Positions 8,944-18,519 of a stretch of 64,000 nucleotides of DNA are shown piece by piece. The stretch is from Candidatus Neomarinimicrobiota bacterium. Its GTDB lineage: Bacteria; Fidelibacterota; SORT01. The DNA lies in assembly GCA_022573815.1 (NCBI GenBank), contig JACZTG010000007.1:49028-113027 (forward strand), written 5' to 3'. The position numbers were made by a program, and so were the translations under genes. Each line of letters starts with the position of its first letter. Position 1 is the stretch's first letter. The notes beneath the pieces are model-generated. The model saw only the letters and a list, made by a program, of their open reading frames with translations, searched no databases and was not told the DNA's origin.

Positions 8944-10134
8944 ATGATAAAACTATCAGACAGAATAAATAATATTCAGCCGTCGAAAACTATGGCTGTA
9001 ATGGCGATGGCGGCGGATTTAAAGTCGCAAGGTGTTGATCTTATTGATTTAGGCGCCGGTGAACCGGATTTTCCAACTCCTGAGCATATTAGAAACTTAG
9101 CCAGAGATGCAATGGAAGCGGGCTACACCAAATATACTAAAGTAGATGGAATTGTTGAACTCAAAGAAGCTATATCTGCGAAGTTTGAACGAGATAATTC
9201 CCTGAAATATTCTCTGGACGAAATAATCGTCACGGGAGGAGCAAAACAGGCAATCTATAATGGTATTATGGCGACTATTAATCCCGGCGATGAAGTGATT
9301 ATTCCGGCTCCATATTGGGTATCATTTCCGGAAATCGTGAAAATGGCGGACGGGGTTCCCGTGATTGCGGAGCTTGACACGACCAATGGCTGTCGGAGTA
9401 CAAAGGAAGCGTTTGAGAGCTATGTAACAGATAAAACAACCGCTGTAATATTGAATTCACCTTCAAATCCTGTCGGTTCGTTGCTTGATGACGATTTTAT
9501 CGAAGATGTTATTGAAGCTGCACAAAAGCATAACTTGCTTATCATTTCAGACGAAACCTATGAGCGTATAACATTCGACAAGGAATATAAAAGTATCGCC
9601 TCATATGAGGGAGCATTTGATTTAACATTGACGGTAAACTCAATGTCAAAAACATATTCGATGACAGGCTGGAGAATCGGCTTTGCGGGAGGTGCGAAGA
9701 ATTTGATCAAAGCAATGAGCAAAATACAATCGCAAAGTACGTCAAACGCAAACTCTATAGCTCAAAAGGCTTCCGAGGGAGCTCTAAACGGAGACCAATC
9801 TGTCGTTGAATCAATGAAAAACACCTATATGGAAAGACGAGACTTAATTTACAAGGGTCTGAGCGAACTTTCGGGAGTGGAAGTAATAAAACCCGAAGGA
9901 ACTTTTTTCATATTTCCCGATATCAGCTCGTATTTCGGGAAGTCCGCTAACGGAAAAGTAATTAATAACTCAACAGATTTTTCAGAATTTTTAGTAGAAC
10001 AGGCAAAAGTGGTAGTCATTCCCGGTGTGGCATTCGGTTCGGACAACAATATACGAATTTCATTTGCTTCACCGAAAAAAGTATTGACCGAAGGCGTCGC
10101 GCGAATAAGTGATGCTCTTAACTTATTGAAGTAA
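8944..10134 (+). CDS. aspC: Pyridoxal-phosphate aspartate aminotransferase (class I)
   Basis: Interconverts aspartate and oxaloacetate using glutamate and 2-oxoglutarate; some relatives also act on prephenate or aromatic substrates. The 396 residues fit subgroup Ib aminotransferases. Visible marks are LGAGEPDFPTPEHI near residues 37-50, the cofactor-contacting PYWVSFPE and LNSPSNPVG, the DETYERITF strand, and the PLP lysine in NSMSKTYSMTGWRIGF near residues 232-247. The arginine of the substrate pocket is in NIRISFASP near the end. It is followed after 15 bases by rpmE, so the two may share a transcript. Confidence 0.95.
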   Translation: MIKLSDRINNIQPSKTMAVMAMAADLKSQGVDLIDLGAGEPDFPTPEHIRNLARDAMEAGYTKYTKVDGIVELKEAISAKFERDNSLKYSLDEIIVTGGAKQAIYNGIMATINPGDEVIIPAPYWVSFPEIVKMADGVPVIAELDTTNGCRSTKEAFESYVTDKTTAVILNSPSNPVGSLLDDDFIEDVIEAAQKHNLLIISDETYERITFDKEYKSIASYEGAFDLTLTVNSMSKTYSMTGWRIGFAGGAKNLIKAMSKIQSQSTSNANSIAQKASEGALNGDQSVVESMKNTYMERRDLIYKGLSELSGVEVIKPEGTFFIFPDISSYFGKSANGKVINNSTDFSEFLVEQAKVVVIPGVAFGSDNNIRISFASPKKVLTEGVARISDALNLLK

Positions 10135-10149
10135 TTACGGAGGAAGAAA

Positions 10150-10365
10150 TTGAAAAAAGATATACATCCGGAATATAAATTGCAGACAGTAACGTGCGCT
10201 TGCGGAAATAGTTTTCAGACCCGCTCAACTGCCAACGATTTACACGTTGAAATCTGTTCTGAATGTCATCCGTTCTTTACAGGAAAACAGAAATTAGTTG
10301 ACTCCGCAGGTAGAGTCGAAAAATTCCGACGGAAATATGGCATAAAAGAAGAAACAGAAGCTTAA
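10150..10365 (+). CDS. rpmE: Large-subunit ribosomal protein L31 (zinc-binding type)
   Basis: A 71-residue ribosomal protein of the 50S central protuberance. It keeps the zinc-binding cysteines of the C+ form (CACGN near residue 16 and [10 protein letters not shown] near residues 37-46), so it is not the zinc-free paralogue. The start is TTG at 10150, with ACGGAGGAAG directly upstream as a very strong ribosome-binding site. A rho-independent terminator follows after 21 bases. Confidence 0.96.
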   Translation: MKKDIHPEYKLQTVTCACGNSFQTRSTANDLHVEICSECHPFFTGKQKLVDSAGRVEKFRRKYGIKEETEA

Positions 10366-10386
10366 GAGAAAAAATCATTATAATCG

Positions 10387-10419
10387 GGCGCCGGAATAGT
10401 TTATTTCGGCGCCTCTTTT
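10387..10419 (+). terminator. Rho-independent terminator after rpmE
   Basis: Inverted repeat GGCGCCG (10387-10393) and CGGCGCC (10407-10413) with a 13-base loop, then TCTTTT. A strong GC stem with a U-rich tail separates rpmE from the DUF1385 gene. Confidence 0.85.
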
Positions 10420-10430
10420 GATATAATAAA

Positions 10431-11384
10431 ATGGAAAAAAAGAAAAAAATACTCGTCGGTGGACAAGCGGTAATTGAAGGCGTGATGATGCGCGCTCCCG
10501 GCGCTTACTCTACCGCTGTCCGGAGAGAAAACGGAGAAATAGAGGTAGAACGGCACGAATTCACATCAATATTGGAAAGACGAAAAAAGCTGAATATACC
10601 TGTATTAAGAGGTATGATAGCGCTATTCGAAATGATGAAAATCGGTTTCGCAACGTTGCAGTGGTCAGCAGATAAAAATATGGAGGACTTGGAGCCGGAT
10701 AAAGAAAATAAAGCGCCCGGCAAGCTTGCAAAAGCAGGTACTCTTCTGTTTGCCTTATCACTCGGGCTGGGGATATTTTTTATTCTTCCGCTGTTTCTGA
10801 CTACAAAATTTTTTAATGTGGAAAAAGAAGCAATGGAATTCAATCTGGTTTCAGGTTCCATAAGGATCACACTCTTTCTGGTCTATATCGGTCTGATATC
10901 TTTGGTGAGTGACATCAAAAGACTATTTATGTATCATGGAGCAGAGCATAAGATGATTTTTGCGTTCGAAGCGGGATGTGAACTATTGCCATCTGAAGCG
11001 ATGCCGTTTACGAGGTTTCACCCGAGATGCGGAACAAGTTTTTTGCTCATTGTGATGATAGTTTCCATTATAGTTTTTGGGATAATAGATACGGTTTTAC
11101 TCGGTTATATCGGCAGAATTAACCTTGGAATGCGCTTACTTACACATTTACCGTTTATTCCTTTTGTGGCAGGAGTTGGATTTGAAGCGATTAAGCTTTC
11201 CGGCAAGTACGGCAGCACAAAGATAGGCAGAATAATAATAGCGCCGGGTCTGTGGCTCCAAAGGCTTACTACTAAAGAACCGGATGAATCACAATTAGAA
11301 GTTGCGGCGGCTGCGCTTAAATCCGCTCTCGGAGATAAATATGATGAATTCGTCGGTAATAAATTTGAGGCGGACGCTGTATAA
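10431..11384 (+). CDS. DUF1385 multi-pass membrane protein (YqhQ family)
   Basis: Function unknown in the literature I know. The 317 residues begin with the family signature [23 protein letters not shown]. There follow [19 protein letters not shown], two or three hydrophobic helices near residues 105-160, a conserved [16 protein letters not shown] and the [13 protein letters not shown] motif that starts another membrane helix pair near 205-250. It sits between rpmE and prfA, an arrangement found in many bacterial genomes. Its stop overlaps the prfA start (TAATG), so the two are translationally coupled. The conserved His/Glu/Cys residues on the membrane side hint at an enzyme or metal site, which is inference. 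Confidence 0.92.
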   Translation: MEKKKKILVGGQAVIEGVMMRAPGAYSTAVRRENGEIEVERHEFTSILERRKKLNIPVLRGMIALFEMMKIGFATLQWSADKNMEDLEPDKENKAPGKLAKAGTLLFALSLGLGIFFILPLFLTTKFFNVEKEAMEFNLVSGSIRITLFLVYIGLISLVSDIKRLFMYHGAEHKMIFAFEAGCELLPSEAMPFTRFHPRCGTSFLLIVMIVSIIVFGIIDTVLLGYIGRINLGMRLLTHLPFIPFVAGVGFEAIKLSGKYGSTKIGRIIIAPGLWLQRLTTKEPDESQLEVAAAALKSALGDKYDEFVGNKFEADAV

Positions 11385-12463
11385 TGAGCTCGGTTCAAAA
11401 TTTAGAACAAGTGTTAGAGAGATATGATGAATTATCAACTCTTCTGAGCGACCCGGCAGTGATGGCTGACAACAAACGATATCGCGACCTGGCAAAGGAG
11501 CATAGTGAAATTGCGCCAATTGCTAAAAAGGCTGAAGAAATCACAAAGCTCCGTAAGAAGATATTGGAAGACGAAGAAATTATCGAGGGAAAAGATGAGG
11601 AGCTGATAGAGCTGGCGACGGATGAACTCAAGGAATTAAACGGCTACCTAAAACCTCTCGAGGACGAAATTCGAGAACTCCTTTTACCGAAAGATCCTGA
11701 TGACAACAAGCGTGCAGTATTGGAAATACGGGCGGGTACCGGAGGCGACGAAGCGGCGATTTTCGCGGCTGACCTATACCGGATGTATACGAGATATCTT
11801 GAAAGAAAGGGCACCAAAATTGAAGTCCTTTCAAGCAGTCCAACTAATATGGGTGGATTTAAGGAAGTGATATTTTCTGTATTGGAGGACAATTCATACG
11901 GTGACCTCAAATTCGAAAGTGGAGTCCATCGTGTTCAGAGAGTGCCTGCGACAGAAACAAGCGGGCGTATTCATACTTCTGCCGCGTCTGTGGCCGTACT
12001 TCCGGAGGCAGACGAAGTGGATGTGGAGATAAAACCCAACGAAATAAAGGTAGATGTATTCAGGTCTTCAGGTCCGGGTGGGCAGAGTGTCAACACTACT
12101 GACTCGGCGGTCAGAATAACTCACATTCCCACAGGGCTGGTAGTTTCGTGTCAGGATGAAAAATCCCAGCACAAGAATAAAGCTAAGGCGTTAAAGGTTT
12201 TGAGGTCTCGTTTACAGGAATTAATGAAAGAGGAGCAAGATAGCGAAATTGCTGCCGAACGGCGTTTGCTGGTAGGGAGCGGTGACAGAAGCGCAAAGGT
12301 GAGAACATATAACTTTCCGCAAAACCGGGTTACGGATCACAGGATAAATTTGACTCTTTATAGCTTAACTGAAATTATGGATGGTGATTTAGATGAGCTT
12401 ATAGAGACCAACAAACGGGAAATGCGCGAGAGATTAATTCAAGAATTAGAGAAAGATAAATAA
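11384..12463 (+). CDS. prfA: Peptide chain release factor 1
   Basis: Recognises UAA and UAG stop codons and triggers hydrolysis of peptidyl-tRNA. The 359 residues have the coiled N-domain, [22 protein letters not shown] near residues 108-129, a codon-recognition loop with [12 protein letters not shown] (PxT tripeptide, here PAT, diagnostic of RF1 rather than RF2), and the catalytic GGQ in [16 protein letters not shown] near residues 227-242. The GGQ glutamine is the methylation target of PrmC, encoded by the next, overlapping gene. Confidence 0.98.
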   Translation: MSSVQNLEQVLERYDELSTLLSDPAVMADNKRYRDLAKEHSEIAPIAKKAEEITKLRKKILEDEEIIEGKDEELIELATDELKELNGYLKPLEDEIRELLLPKDPDDNKRAVLEIRAGTGGDEAAIFAADLYRMYTRYLERKGTKIEVLSSSPTNMGGFKEVIFSVLEDNSYGDLKFESGVHRVQRVPATETSGRIHTSAASVAVLPEADEVDVEIKPNEIKVDVFRSSGPGGQSVNTTDSAVRITHIPTGLVVSCQDEKSQHKNKAKALKVLRSRLQELMKEEQDSEIAAERRLLVGSGDRSAKVRTYNFPQNRVTDHRINLTLYSLTEIMDGDLDELIETNKREMRERLIQELEKDK

Positions 12464-13344
12464 TGCCTATGACGGATGCCCGACAAAAATGGAATATAAA
12501 GGAAATATTAGATTACTCGGAGGACTATTTAAAATCCAAGGGAATCGAGTCTCCCAGAGTCGAAGCAGAATGGCTTCTTTCGCACGCTTTAGGCAACAGA
12601 AGAATTGATCTATACCTCCAGTTTGACCGACTACTTTCATCTTCCGAATCAACACATTTTAAATCTTTACTAAAAGAGCGACTTGACCATAAGCCACTTC
12701 AGTACATCACCGGTGAGACAGAATTCATGGGGTTTTCATTACTGGTTGATGAAAATGTTTTAATCCCCCGCCCGGAGACAGAACAATTAGTGGAGAAAGC
12801 AATTGAGTTGCTTCAGAATGTGAACACGGCTCCGCTTAAAGTTCTTGATGTAGGAACAGGGAGTGGAAATATCGCCATCGCAATTGCTAAATTTTTACCC
12901 TCAGTTGAAGTTACCGCAATTGACATTAGCGAAGCAGCAATAAAGATAGCCAAAGAAAACGCCGAAAAAAATGGTGTAAGTGACAGCATCAAACTCCTGG
13001 TATATGATTTTAATTCCGATGGTTTCCCCGATGAAAAGTATGATATGGTAATTTCCAATCCACCGTATATTTCGATGTCAGATATGAATAATTTGCAGGA
13101 TGAGGTCAAGAAATGGGAACCGGAAGCTGCATTAACTGATTATTCTGACGGCATCAAAATGATAGAAAAAGTTATAAATTTAGCCGCGAATTCAATTCAA
13201 AAAGGGGGGTATATTCTTATTGAGATTGGTGGGAATGAGCAGAAAAAGAGAGTGCAGAAATTGCTTTTGAATGCCGGTTTTTTGAACGTTTCTGTGGAAT
13301 CGGATTACAATTCGCACGCGCGATTTGCCTTCGCGGAGCGGTAA
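12463..13344 (+). CDS. prmC: Release factor glutamine methyltransferase
   Basis: Methylates the glutamine of the GGQ motif in RF1 and RF2. The 293-residue protein has an N-terminal helical release-factor-binding domain, the SAM-binding loop LDVGTGSGNIAIAIA near residues 128-142, and the substrate motif SNPPYIS near residues 198-204. It overlaps prfA through TAATG; a second in-frame ATG lies six bases downstream and could also serve. Domain order and length are standard. Confidence 0.97.
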   Translation: MPMTDARQKWNIKEILDYSEDYLKSKGIESPRVEAEWLLSHALGNRRIDLYLQFDRLLSSSESTHFKSLLKERLDHKPLQYITGETEFMGFSLLVDENVLIPRPETEQLVEKAIELLQNVNTAPLKVLDVGTGSGNIAIAIAKFLPSVEVTAIDISEAAIKIAKENAEKNGVSDSIKLLVYDFNSDGFPDEKYDMVISNPPYISMSDMNNLQDEVKKWEPEAALTDYSDGIKMIEKVINLAANSIQKGGYILIEIGGNEQKKRVQKLLLNAGFLNVSVESDYNSHARFAFAER

Positions 13345-13357
13345 TAAAGGAAAAGGC

Positions 13358-14200
13358 TTGAGCAGGAAAGAAATAAAAGGATACATTAACCTGATTCGAC
13401 CGCACAATGCCGCCATAGGCGGTTTTTCTGTTTTTATCGGAGCATTTTTAACTGGAAGCTTGGAACCTGTTTATCCTCTTATCGCCGCCTGCGTCAGCGG
13501 GTTATTACTGACGGCGGCAGCGAACACGATAAACGATTATTATGACGTGGAATCTGATAGAATCAATAAGCCGGAGCGACCGATACCCGCCGGTCAGGTA
13601 ACTAAAACATCTGCCAGAAAAATAGCTATGATGCTATACATTTGTGGAATTGCAGCCGGTGCGCTCGTTAATCAGACGGCACTGATAATAGCAGTAATCG
13701 CAGCTATGCTAACGTATATTTATTCCGCCCGCTTGAAGCGCACTTCATTTTGGGGAAACCTTTTGGTAGCGTTGCTCACCTCATTGGCATTCATATATGG
13801 CGGAGTAGCAGTCGGAAGGGTAAAAGAATCATTGATTCCGGCGCTGTTTTCATTTTTTTTCCACTTCGGACGGGAGGTACTAAAAGACATAGAAGATATG
13901 GAAGGAGATGCCAAATTAGGCTTAAAAACATTCCCCTTGAAGTACGGAATCGAACCTTCTCTCAAACTTGCGGGATTTTCTTTCGGAATTTTAATCATTC
14001 TGACATTTTTACCTTTCCTTTATGAAATCTACAATCTAATTTATTTTATTGTGGTTTTACTCGGTGTTGACCTTTTGTTGGTTTACACCATGATATCCGC
14101 CCGGAGAAATTCTGGAAGTGCGAACCTGAAAAGATTGATTACGCTATTGAAATTTGACATGCTTATAGGGTTATTTTCCATGTATCTCGGTATAGCATGA
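13358..14200 (+). CDS. UbiA-family prenyltransferase (geranylgeranylglycerol-phosphate transferase-like)
   Basis: Integral membrane prenyltransferase with about eight or nine helices. I prefer the TTG at 13358, which follows AAAGGAAAAGG, over the upstream start at 13325 that overlaps prmC. The two aspartate-rich motifs are intact: NDYYDVESDRINKPERPIPAG near residues 59-79, and DIEDMEGDAKLGLKTFP later. The total of about 280 residues and the second motif resemble digeranylgeranylglyceryl phosphate synthases rather than the menaquinone enzyme MenA. In FCB bacteria, relatives of this type have been discussed in connection with archaeal-type ether lipids. No GGGP synthase gene is visible here, so the acceptor is unknown. 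Confidence 0.85.
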   Translation: MSRKEIKGYINLIRPHNAAIGGFSVFIGAFLTGSLEPVYPLIAACVSGLLLTAAANTINDYYDVESDRINKPERPIPAGQVTKTSARKIAMMLYICGIAAGALVNQTALIIAVIAAMLTYIYSARLKRTSFWGNLLVALLTSLAFIYGGVAVGRVKESLIPALFSFFFHFGREVLKDIEDMEGDAKLGLKTFPLKYGIEPSLKLAGFSFGILIILTFLPFLYEIYNLIYFIVVLLGVDLLLVYTMISARRNSGSANLKRLITLLKFDMLIGLFSMYLGIA

Positions 14201-17200
14201 GCAGTTTCGTTCATCTCCACAACCACTCAGATTACAGCTTACTTGACGGCGCTTGCAAAATTCATTCGTTAGTTGACGCAGCCGCAGAATTTGATATGCC
14301 CGCAGTTGCTCTCACTGATCATGGAAATATGTTCGGTGCGATAGAATTTTATAAATACGCCAAATCGAAGGGGATTAAACCTTTAGTGGGAATGGAGGCG
14401 TATATCGCCCCGCGCACCAGGCATGAAAAATCTTCCACACCCGGAAGAAGAGAAAAAACATCTTTTCATATTCTGCTGATCGCGGAGAATAAAACGGGTT
14501 ACAATAACCTTATGAAGCTCTCCAGTTTGGCTTATTTAGAAGGTTTTTACTATAAGCCGAGAATAGACAAGGAAATTTTAAGAGAATACAGTGAGGGGTT
14601 AATTTGTTCTTCCGGCTGCCTCAACGGCGAATTGAATTATTATCTTTTAAAAGGTGATAATGATGCCGCTCTCGCAGTAGCGGAGGAATATAAATCCATT
14701 TTTAACGGGAATTACTATTTGGAAATTCAGAATCACGGGATGCCGGAAGATGAAATCATCCTGACCGAAGTCCCGAAAATTGCCGAGAAACTTAATATCC
14801 CGCTTATTGGGAGCAACGATTGTCATTATCTCCGAAAAAATCATGCGGAAGCGCATGACGTATTGCTATGCCTCCAAACAGGGAAAACTCTTGAGGATAC
14901 AGACCGGCTGAAGTATAGCTCCGATAATTTTTATTTCAAAGACCCTGATGAAATGTCCGCTCTCTTTGAGAATCAGCCGGACGCAATAAAGAACACGTTG
15001 GCGTTGGCTGAAAGAGTTGATATTGATCTTGACACCAAAACATTTCATATGCCTAATTTCCCGCTGCCTGAAGGGGAAAAAACTCCTGAAAAATATTTGG
15101 AAAACTTGGTTTGGGAGGGAGTAAAGGAAAGGTATCCGGAGGTAACTTCCGAGATTAAGGAAAGGGTGGAACACGAAGTCGAAACAATTAATTCAATGGG
15201 TTTTGCCGGATATTTCTTAATTGTTAATGACTTTATCAGATATGCCAAAGAGCAAGGAATTCCAGTAGGTCCCGGAAGGGGTTCTGCCGCGGGAAGCGTA
15301 GTATCTTATGCTCTTGGAATCACAGCTGTTGATCCTTTACAATATGGATTGATTTTCGAGCGTTTTCTAAATCCCGACAGAATCAGCATGCCCGATATTG
15401 ATATAGATTTTTGCTATGAGCGTCGAGGAGAAGTGATCAGTTATATTAAGGAGCGGTTCGGCCACGATTCAGTTACTCAGATAATTACATTCGGTACGAT
15501 GAAAGCAAGAGCGGCTATACGGGATGTGGGGAGGGTATTGAATATGCCTTATTCCGAAATTAATTCTATCGCGAAGCTTATTCCATTGGGTCCGAATGTC
15601 ACTCTTGAAGAAGCAATGCGAAAAGTGCCCGAGCTTGTTGAGATAGAGAAAATTGACGACACCCATCGTAAGTTAATCGAATATTCAAAACTACTGGAAG
15701 GGATGAGCAGGCACGCTTCTACTCATGCCGCTGGAGTGGTTATCACTCCCGGCGCTCTGTCAGATTTTGTTCCGCTGTACAAATCAGCCTCTGATGAAAT
15801 CACTACTCAGTATGATATGAAGATGCTTGACTCAATCGGTCTGCTGAAAATGGATTTCCTTGGCCTGAGAACTCTTACCGTATTGCAAAAAACATTGGAT
15901 ATGCTTGAAGAAAAGGGAGTACATCTCGACCTTGAGAAAATAGATATGAATATCCCTGAGGTTTATGACCTCTTCACATCGGGGAATACCATAGGGATTT
16001 TTCAGTTTGAATCAGCAGGTATGCAGGATACGCTAAAAAAACTCAAACCCACACGGTTAGAAGATCTTATAGCTGTAAATGCTTTGTATCGGCCGGGTCC
16101 GATGGAGAACATTAAAGAATTTATTCAGCGGAAACACGGAAAGAAAAAGATAGAATATCTGCATCCCGATCTTGAACCTATACTAAAAGAGACTTACGGC
16201 ATTATTGTTTATCAAGAGCAGGTTATGCGTATAGCCAATGAACTTGCGGGTATGACACTTGCTCAAGCAGATATAATGCGTTCAGCTATGGGTAAGAAAA
16301 AGAAAAAACTCATGGAGGAACAAAAAAAATATTTTCTCGAAAGCAGTAAAAAGAGTAATCTCGACGCTAAAATGTCGAAAGATTTGTGGACGCTGTTAGA
16401 AAAATTCGCTCAATACGGATTTAACAAGAGTCACTCTACCGCATATGCTTTCATTGCGTATCGGACGGGTTACCTGAAAGCTAAGCATCCAGCGGAATTT
16501 ATGGCTGCTACTATGGCAAGTGAAATGACCGACACGGACCGGATCAAGATCTTGATAAAAGAATGTAAACGTTCCGAAATAGAGATAGCGCCTCCCGATA
16601 TTTCGTTTAGCCAGACTGATTTTACGACAGGGGAAAATAAAATATTCTATGGCCTTGCCGCGATAAAAAGCGTCGGTGTAAAGGCTGCTAATTCGATTGT
16701 CGCTGCTGTAGCCGAACACGGTCCGTTTAAAACTCTTTACGAATTCGTGAAACATGTTGACTTGCGTTTAGTAAATAAAAAAGTACTTGAAGCGCTTGCC
16801 TGCTCCGGGGCGCTGGACTCTTTGGAAGGTAAACGCTCATCGAAATTTGAAAGTGTAGGCAGAGCTTTAGAATTCGCACAACGGCATCAATCTCAGCTGA
16901 GTCGTGGACAAACCAATATTTTTGACGCTGCTCCATCAGAATCTGCGGGAAATGAACTACCAAAACTTCTGGATACAGAGGAATGGAGCGAAGAAGAGCG
17001 TGTAGGGATTGAATTCGACTCTTTCGGATTTCATCTGAGAAAGCATCCACTTGAGAAGTATGAGTTAGAGCTAAAATCTTTCACGAATTATACTCCGGGA
17101 GAAGAACTTTCTAATGGGATTAATACTATCAGAACCGGAGGTCAACTAACCGAAGTCAAAGTGCATTTCGATAAGAAGAACAGACAGATGGCATTCTGTA

Positions 17201-17625
17201 CATTGGAGGGAATAGAAGGCTCTACCGAACTGATCGTATTTCCTGATGTATATGAGCAATACAGAGAAATTATAAATAAAAAAGAAAGTCGTGTATTGGT
17301 CACCGGAAATCTTTCTACAAGGGATGAATCCGATGTGAAAATAGTGCCCAACAAATTCATTTCCCTTGATGGTTCGATGGAAACATTGACTACCTCAGTA
17401 ATTATCAACGTAGATCTTTCTACGCACTCACCGGAAGCAATCGAACGTATTAAGGATTTAGCCGATAAATATAAGGGCAATATACGGATTGGATTTTCTA
17501 TACGGATGGATGATAAAACGCTCGGAAATCTACTGTCAAGCAGCGTATCGGTAAAGCCGGATAAGAATTTTTTTAACGGTGTGTATGAAATACTTGGAAG
17601 CGACTCAGTCCGATTGAAGGGTTGA
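14197..17625 (+). CDS. dnaE: DNA polymerase III alpha subunit
   Basis: Replicative polymerase, 1142 residues, typical DnaE1 length. It begins with a PHP domain (HLHNHSDYSLLDGACKIHSL at residues 6-25), whose histidines look conserved. The palm follows with GPGRGSAAGSVVSYAL and the catalytic triad stretch PDIDIDF near residues 399-405, then fingers with YRPGPMENIKEFI and YQEQVMRIA. A tandem helix-hairpin-helix region (YGLAAIKSVG) and an OB fold lie near the C-terminus. The ATG overlaps the UbiA stop by four bases. A separate DnaQ-type exonuclease is not seen nearby. Confidence 0.98.
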   Translation: MSSFVHLHNHSDYSLLDGACKIHSLVDAAAEFDMPAVALTDHGNMFGAIEFYKYAKSKGIKPLVGMEAYIAPRTRHEKSSTPGRREKTSFHILLIAENKTGYNNLMKLSSLAYLEGFYYKPRIDKEILREYSEGLICSSGCLNGELNYYLLKGDNDAALAVAEEYKSIFNGNYYLEIQNHGMPEDEIILTEVPKIAEKLNIPLIGSNDCHYLRKNHAEAHDVLLCLQTGKTLEDTDRLKYSSDNFYFKDPDEMSALFENQPDAIKNTLALAERVDIDLDTKTFHMPNFPLPEGEKTPEKYLENLVWEGVKERYPEVTSEIKERVEHEVETINSMGFAGYFLIVNDFIRYAKEQGIPVGPGRGSAAGSVVSYALGITAVDPLQYGLIFERFLNPDRISMPDIDIDFCYERRGEVISYIKERFGHDSVTQIITFGTMKARAAIRDVGRVLNMPYSEINSIAKLIPLGPNVTLEEAMRKVPELVEIEKIDDTHRKLIEYSKLLEGMSRHASTHAAGVVITPGALSDFVPLYKSASDEITTQYDMKMLDSIGLLKMDFLGLRTLTVLQKTLDMLEEKGVHLDLEKIDMNIPEVYDLFTSGNTIGIFQFESAGMQDTLKKLKPTRLEDLIAVNALYRPGPMENIKEFIQRKHGKKKIEYLHPDLEPILKETYGIIVYQEQVMRIANELAGMTLAQADIMRSAMGKKKKKLMEEQKKYFLESSKKSNLDAKMSKDLWTLLEKFAQYGFNKSHSTAYAFIAYRTGYLKAKHPAEFMAATMASEMTDTDRIKILIKECKRSEIEIAPPDISFSQTDFTTGENKIFYGLAAIKSVGVKAANSIVAAVAEHGPFKTLYEFVKHVDLRLVNKKVLEALACSGALDSLEGKRSSKFESVGRALEFAQRHQSQLSRGQTNIFDAAPSESAGNELPKLLDTEEWSEEERVGIEFDSFGFHLRKHPLEKYELELKSFTNYTPGEELSNGINTIRTGGQLTEVKVHFDKKNRQMAFCTLEGIEGSTELIVFPDVYEQYREIINKKESRVLVTGNLSTRDESDVKIVPNKFISLDGSMETLTTSVIINVDLSTHSPEAIERIKDLADKYKGNIRIGFSIRMDDKTLGNLLSSSVSVKPDKNFFNGVYEILGSDSVRLKG

Positions 17626-17637
17626 TATTAGAAAGAA

Positions 17638-18093
17638 ATGATAGCTTTATTGCAACGAGTCACCAGGGGCAAAGTAAGGGTAAAAGACAGTGTAGTAGGC
17701 GAAATTGGTATGGGATTGGTAATTCTACTCGGAGTCTTTCAGGATGACACAGAGAAAGAGTCCAAAATTCTTGCCAATAAGACCGAAAACTTACGGATAT
17801 TCAATGACGCAGATGACAAAATGAATCTTTCATTATTGGATGTGAAAGGGGAAGCACTTGTAATCTCGCAATTTACTCTTTGTGCCGATTATAAAAAGGG
17901 AAGGCGACCGAATTACCTAATGGCAGCGGAGCCGAAAATGGCGGAAGAGCTATACTCCAAGTATATTGTTGAATTACAAGAATCAGGTACCAATGTTCAG
18001 GTCGGTGAGTTCGGCGCGATGATGGATGTGGATTTAATAAATAGCGGGCCTGTAACTATAACTCTTGATACGGAAAAATTTTCGAGAGCATAG
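17638..18093 (+). CDS. dtd: D-aminoacyl-tRNA deacylase
   Basis: Removes D-amino acids (and glycine from tRNA-Ala) mischarged on tRNA. The 151 residues match the family length. The cross-subunit Gly-cisPro motif is N-S-G-P-V-T near the C-terminus (NSGPVTITL), and the other active-site motif is [17 protein letters not shown] near residues 78-94. It lies 12 bases after dnaE and 8 bases before the B12-binding subunit gene, so it is probably in the same transcript. Confidence 0.96.
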   Translation: MIALLQRVTRGKVRVKDSVVGEIGMGLVILLGVFQDDTEKESKILANKTENLRIFNDADDKMNLSLLDVKGEALVISQFTLCADYKKGRRPNYLMAAEPKMAEELYSKYIVELQESGTNVQVGEFGAMMDVDLINSGPVTITLDTEKFSRA

Positions 18094-18101
18094 GGAGAGA
18101 A

Positions 18102-18509
18102 GTGGGGAAAAAGATAAGAGTACTAATAGCAAAACCGGGACTTGACGGTCATGACCGCGGAGCGAAAGTTATAGCGAGCGCGCTTCGTGATGCCGGAATG
18201 GAAGTAATATATTTAGGGCTGAGGCAAACTCCTGAGATGATAGTAAACGCTGCGATACAGGAAGATGTAGATGTAATTTCTCTCAGCATATTATCAGGAG
18301 CGCATATGACGATCTTCCCGGAAGTACTTGACCTGATGAAACAGGAAAAAATTGACGATGTTCTCTTAACGGGCGGTGGTATTATCCCGGGGAAAGATAT
18401 GAAAGAATTAGAGAAATTAGGTGTAGGTAAATTGTTCGGTCCGGGAACTCCATTGGCGGTAGGCGTTGATTATATTAAAGAATGGGTATCTAAGAACCGA
18501 AATATTTAA
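18102..18509 (+). CDS. Methylmalonyl-CoA mutase B12-binding (small) subunit
   Basis: The 135 residues are a complete stand-alone cobalamin-binding domain. [15 protein letters not shown] near residues 10-24 carries the base-off DxHxxG motif (DGHDRG). SILSGAH and [12 protein letters not shown] supply the second and third B12 contacts. Such small subunits pair with a separate catalytic TIM-barrel subunit, which is not in the window. The start is GTG after GGGAGAGAA. Together with the carboxylase gene that follows, it points to the propionyl-CoA to succinyl-CoA route, or its reverse. Confidence 0.93.
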   Translation: MGKKIRVLIAKPGLDGHDRGAKVIASALRDAGMEVIYLGLRQTPEMIVNAAIQEDVDVISLSILSGAHMTIFPEVLDLMKQEKIDDVLLTGGGIIPGKDMKELEKLGVGKLFGPGTPLAVGVDYIKEWVSKNRNI

Positions 18510-18519
18510 GAGCGGGGAA

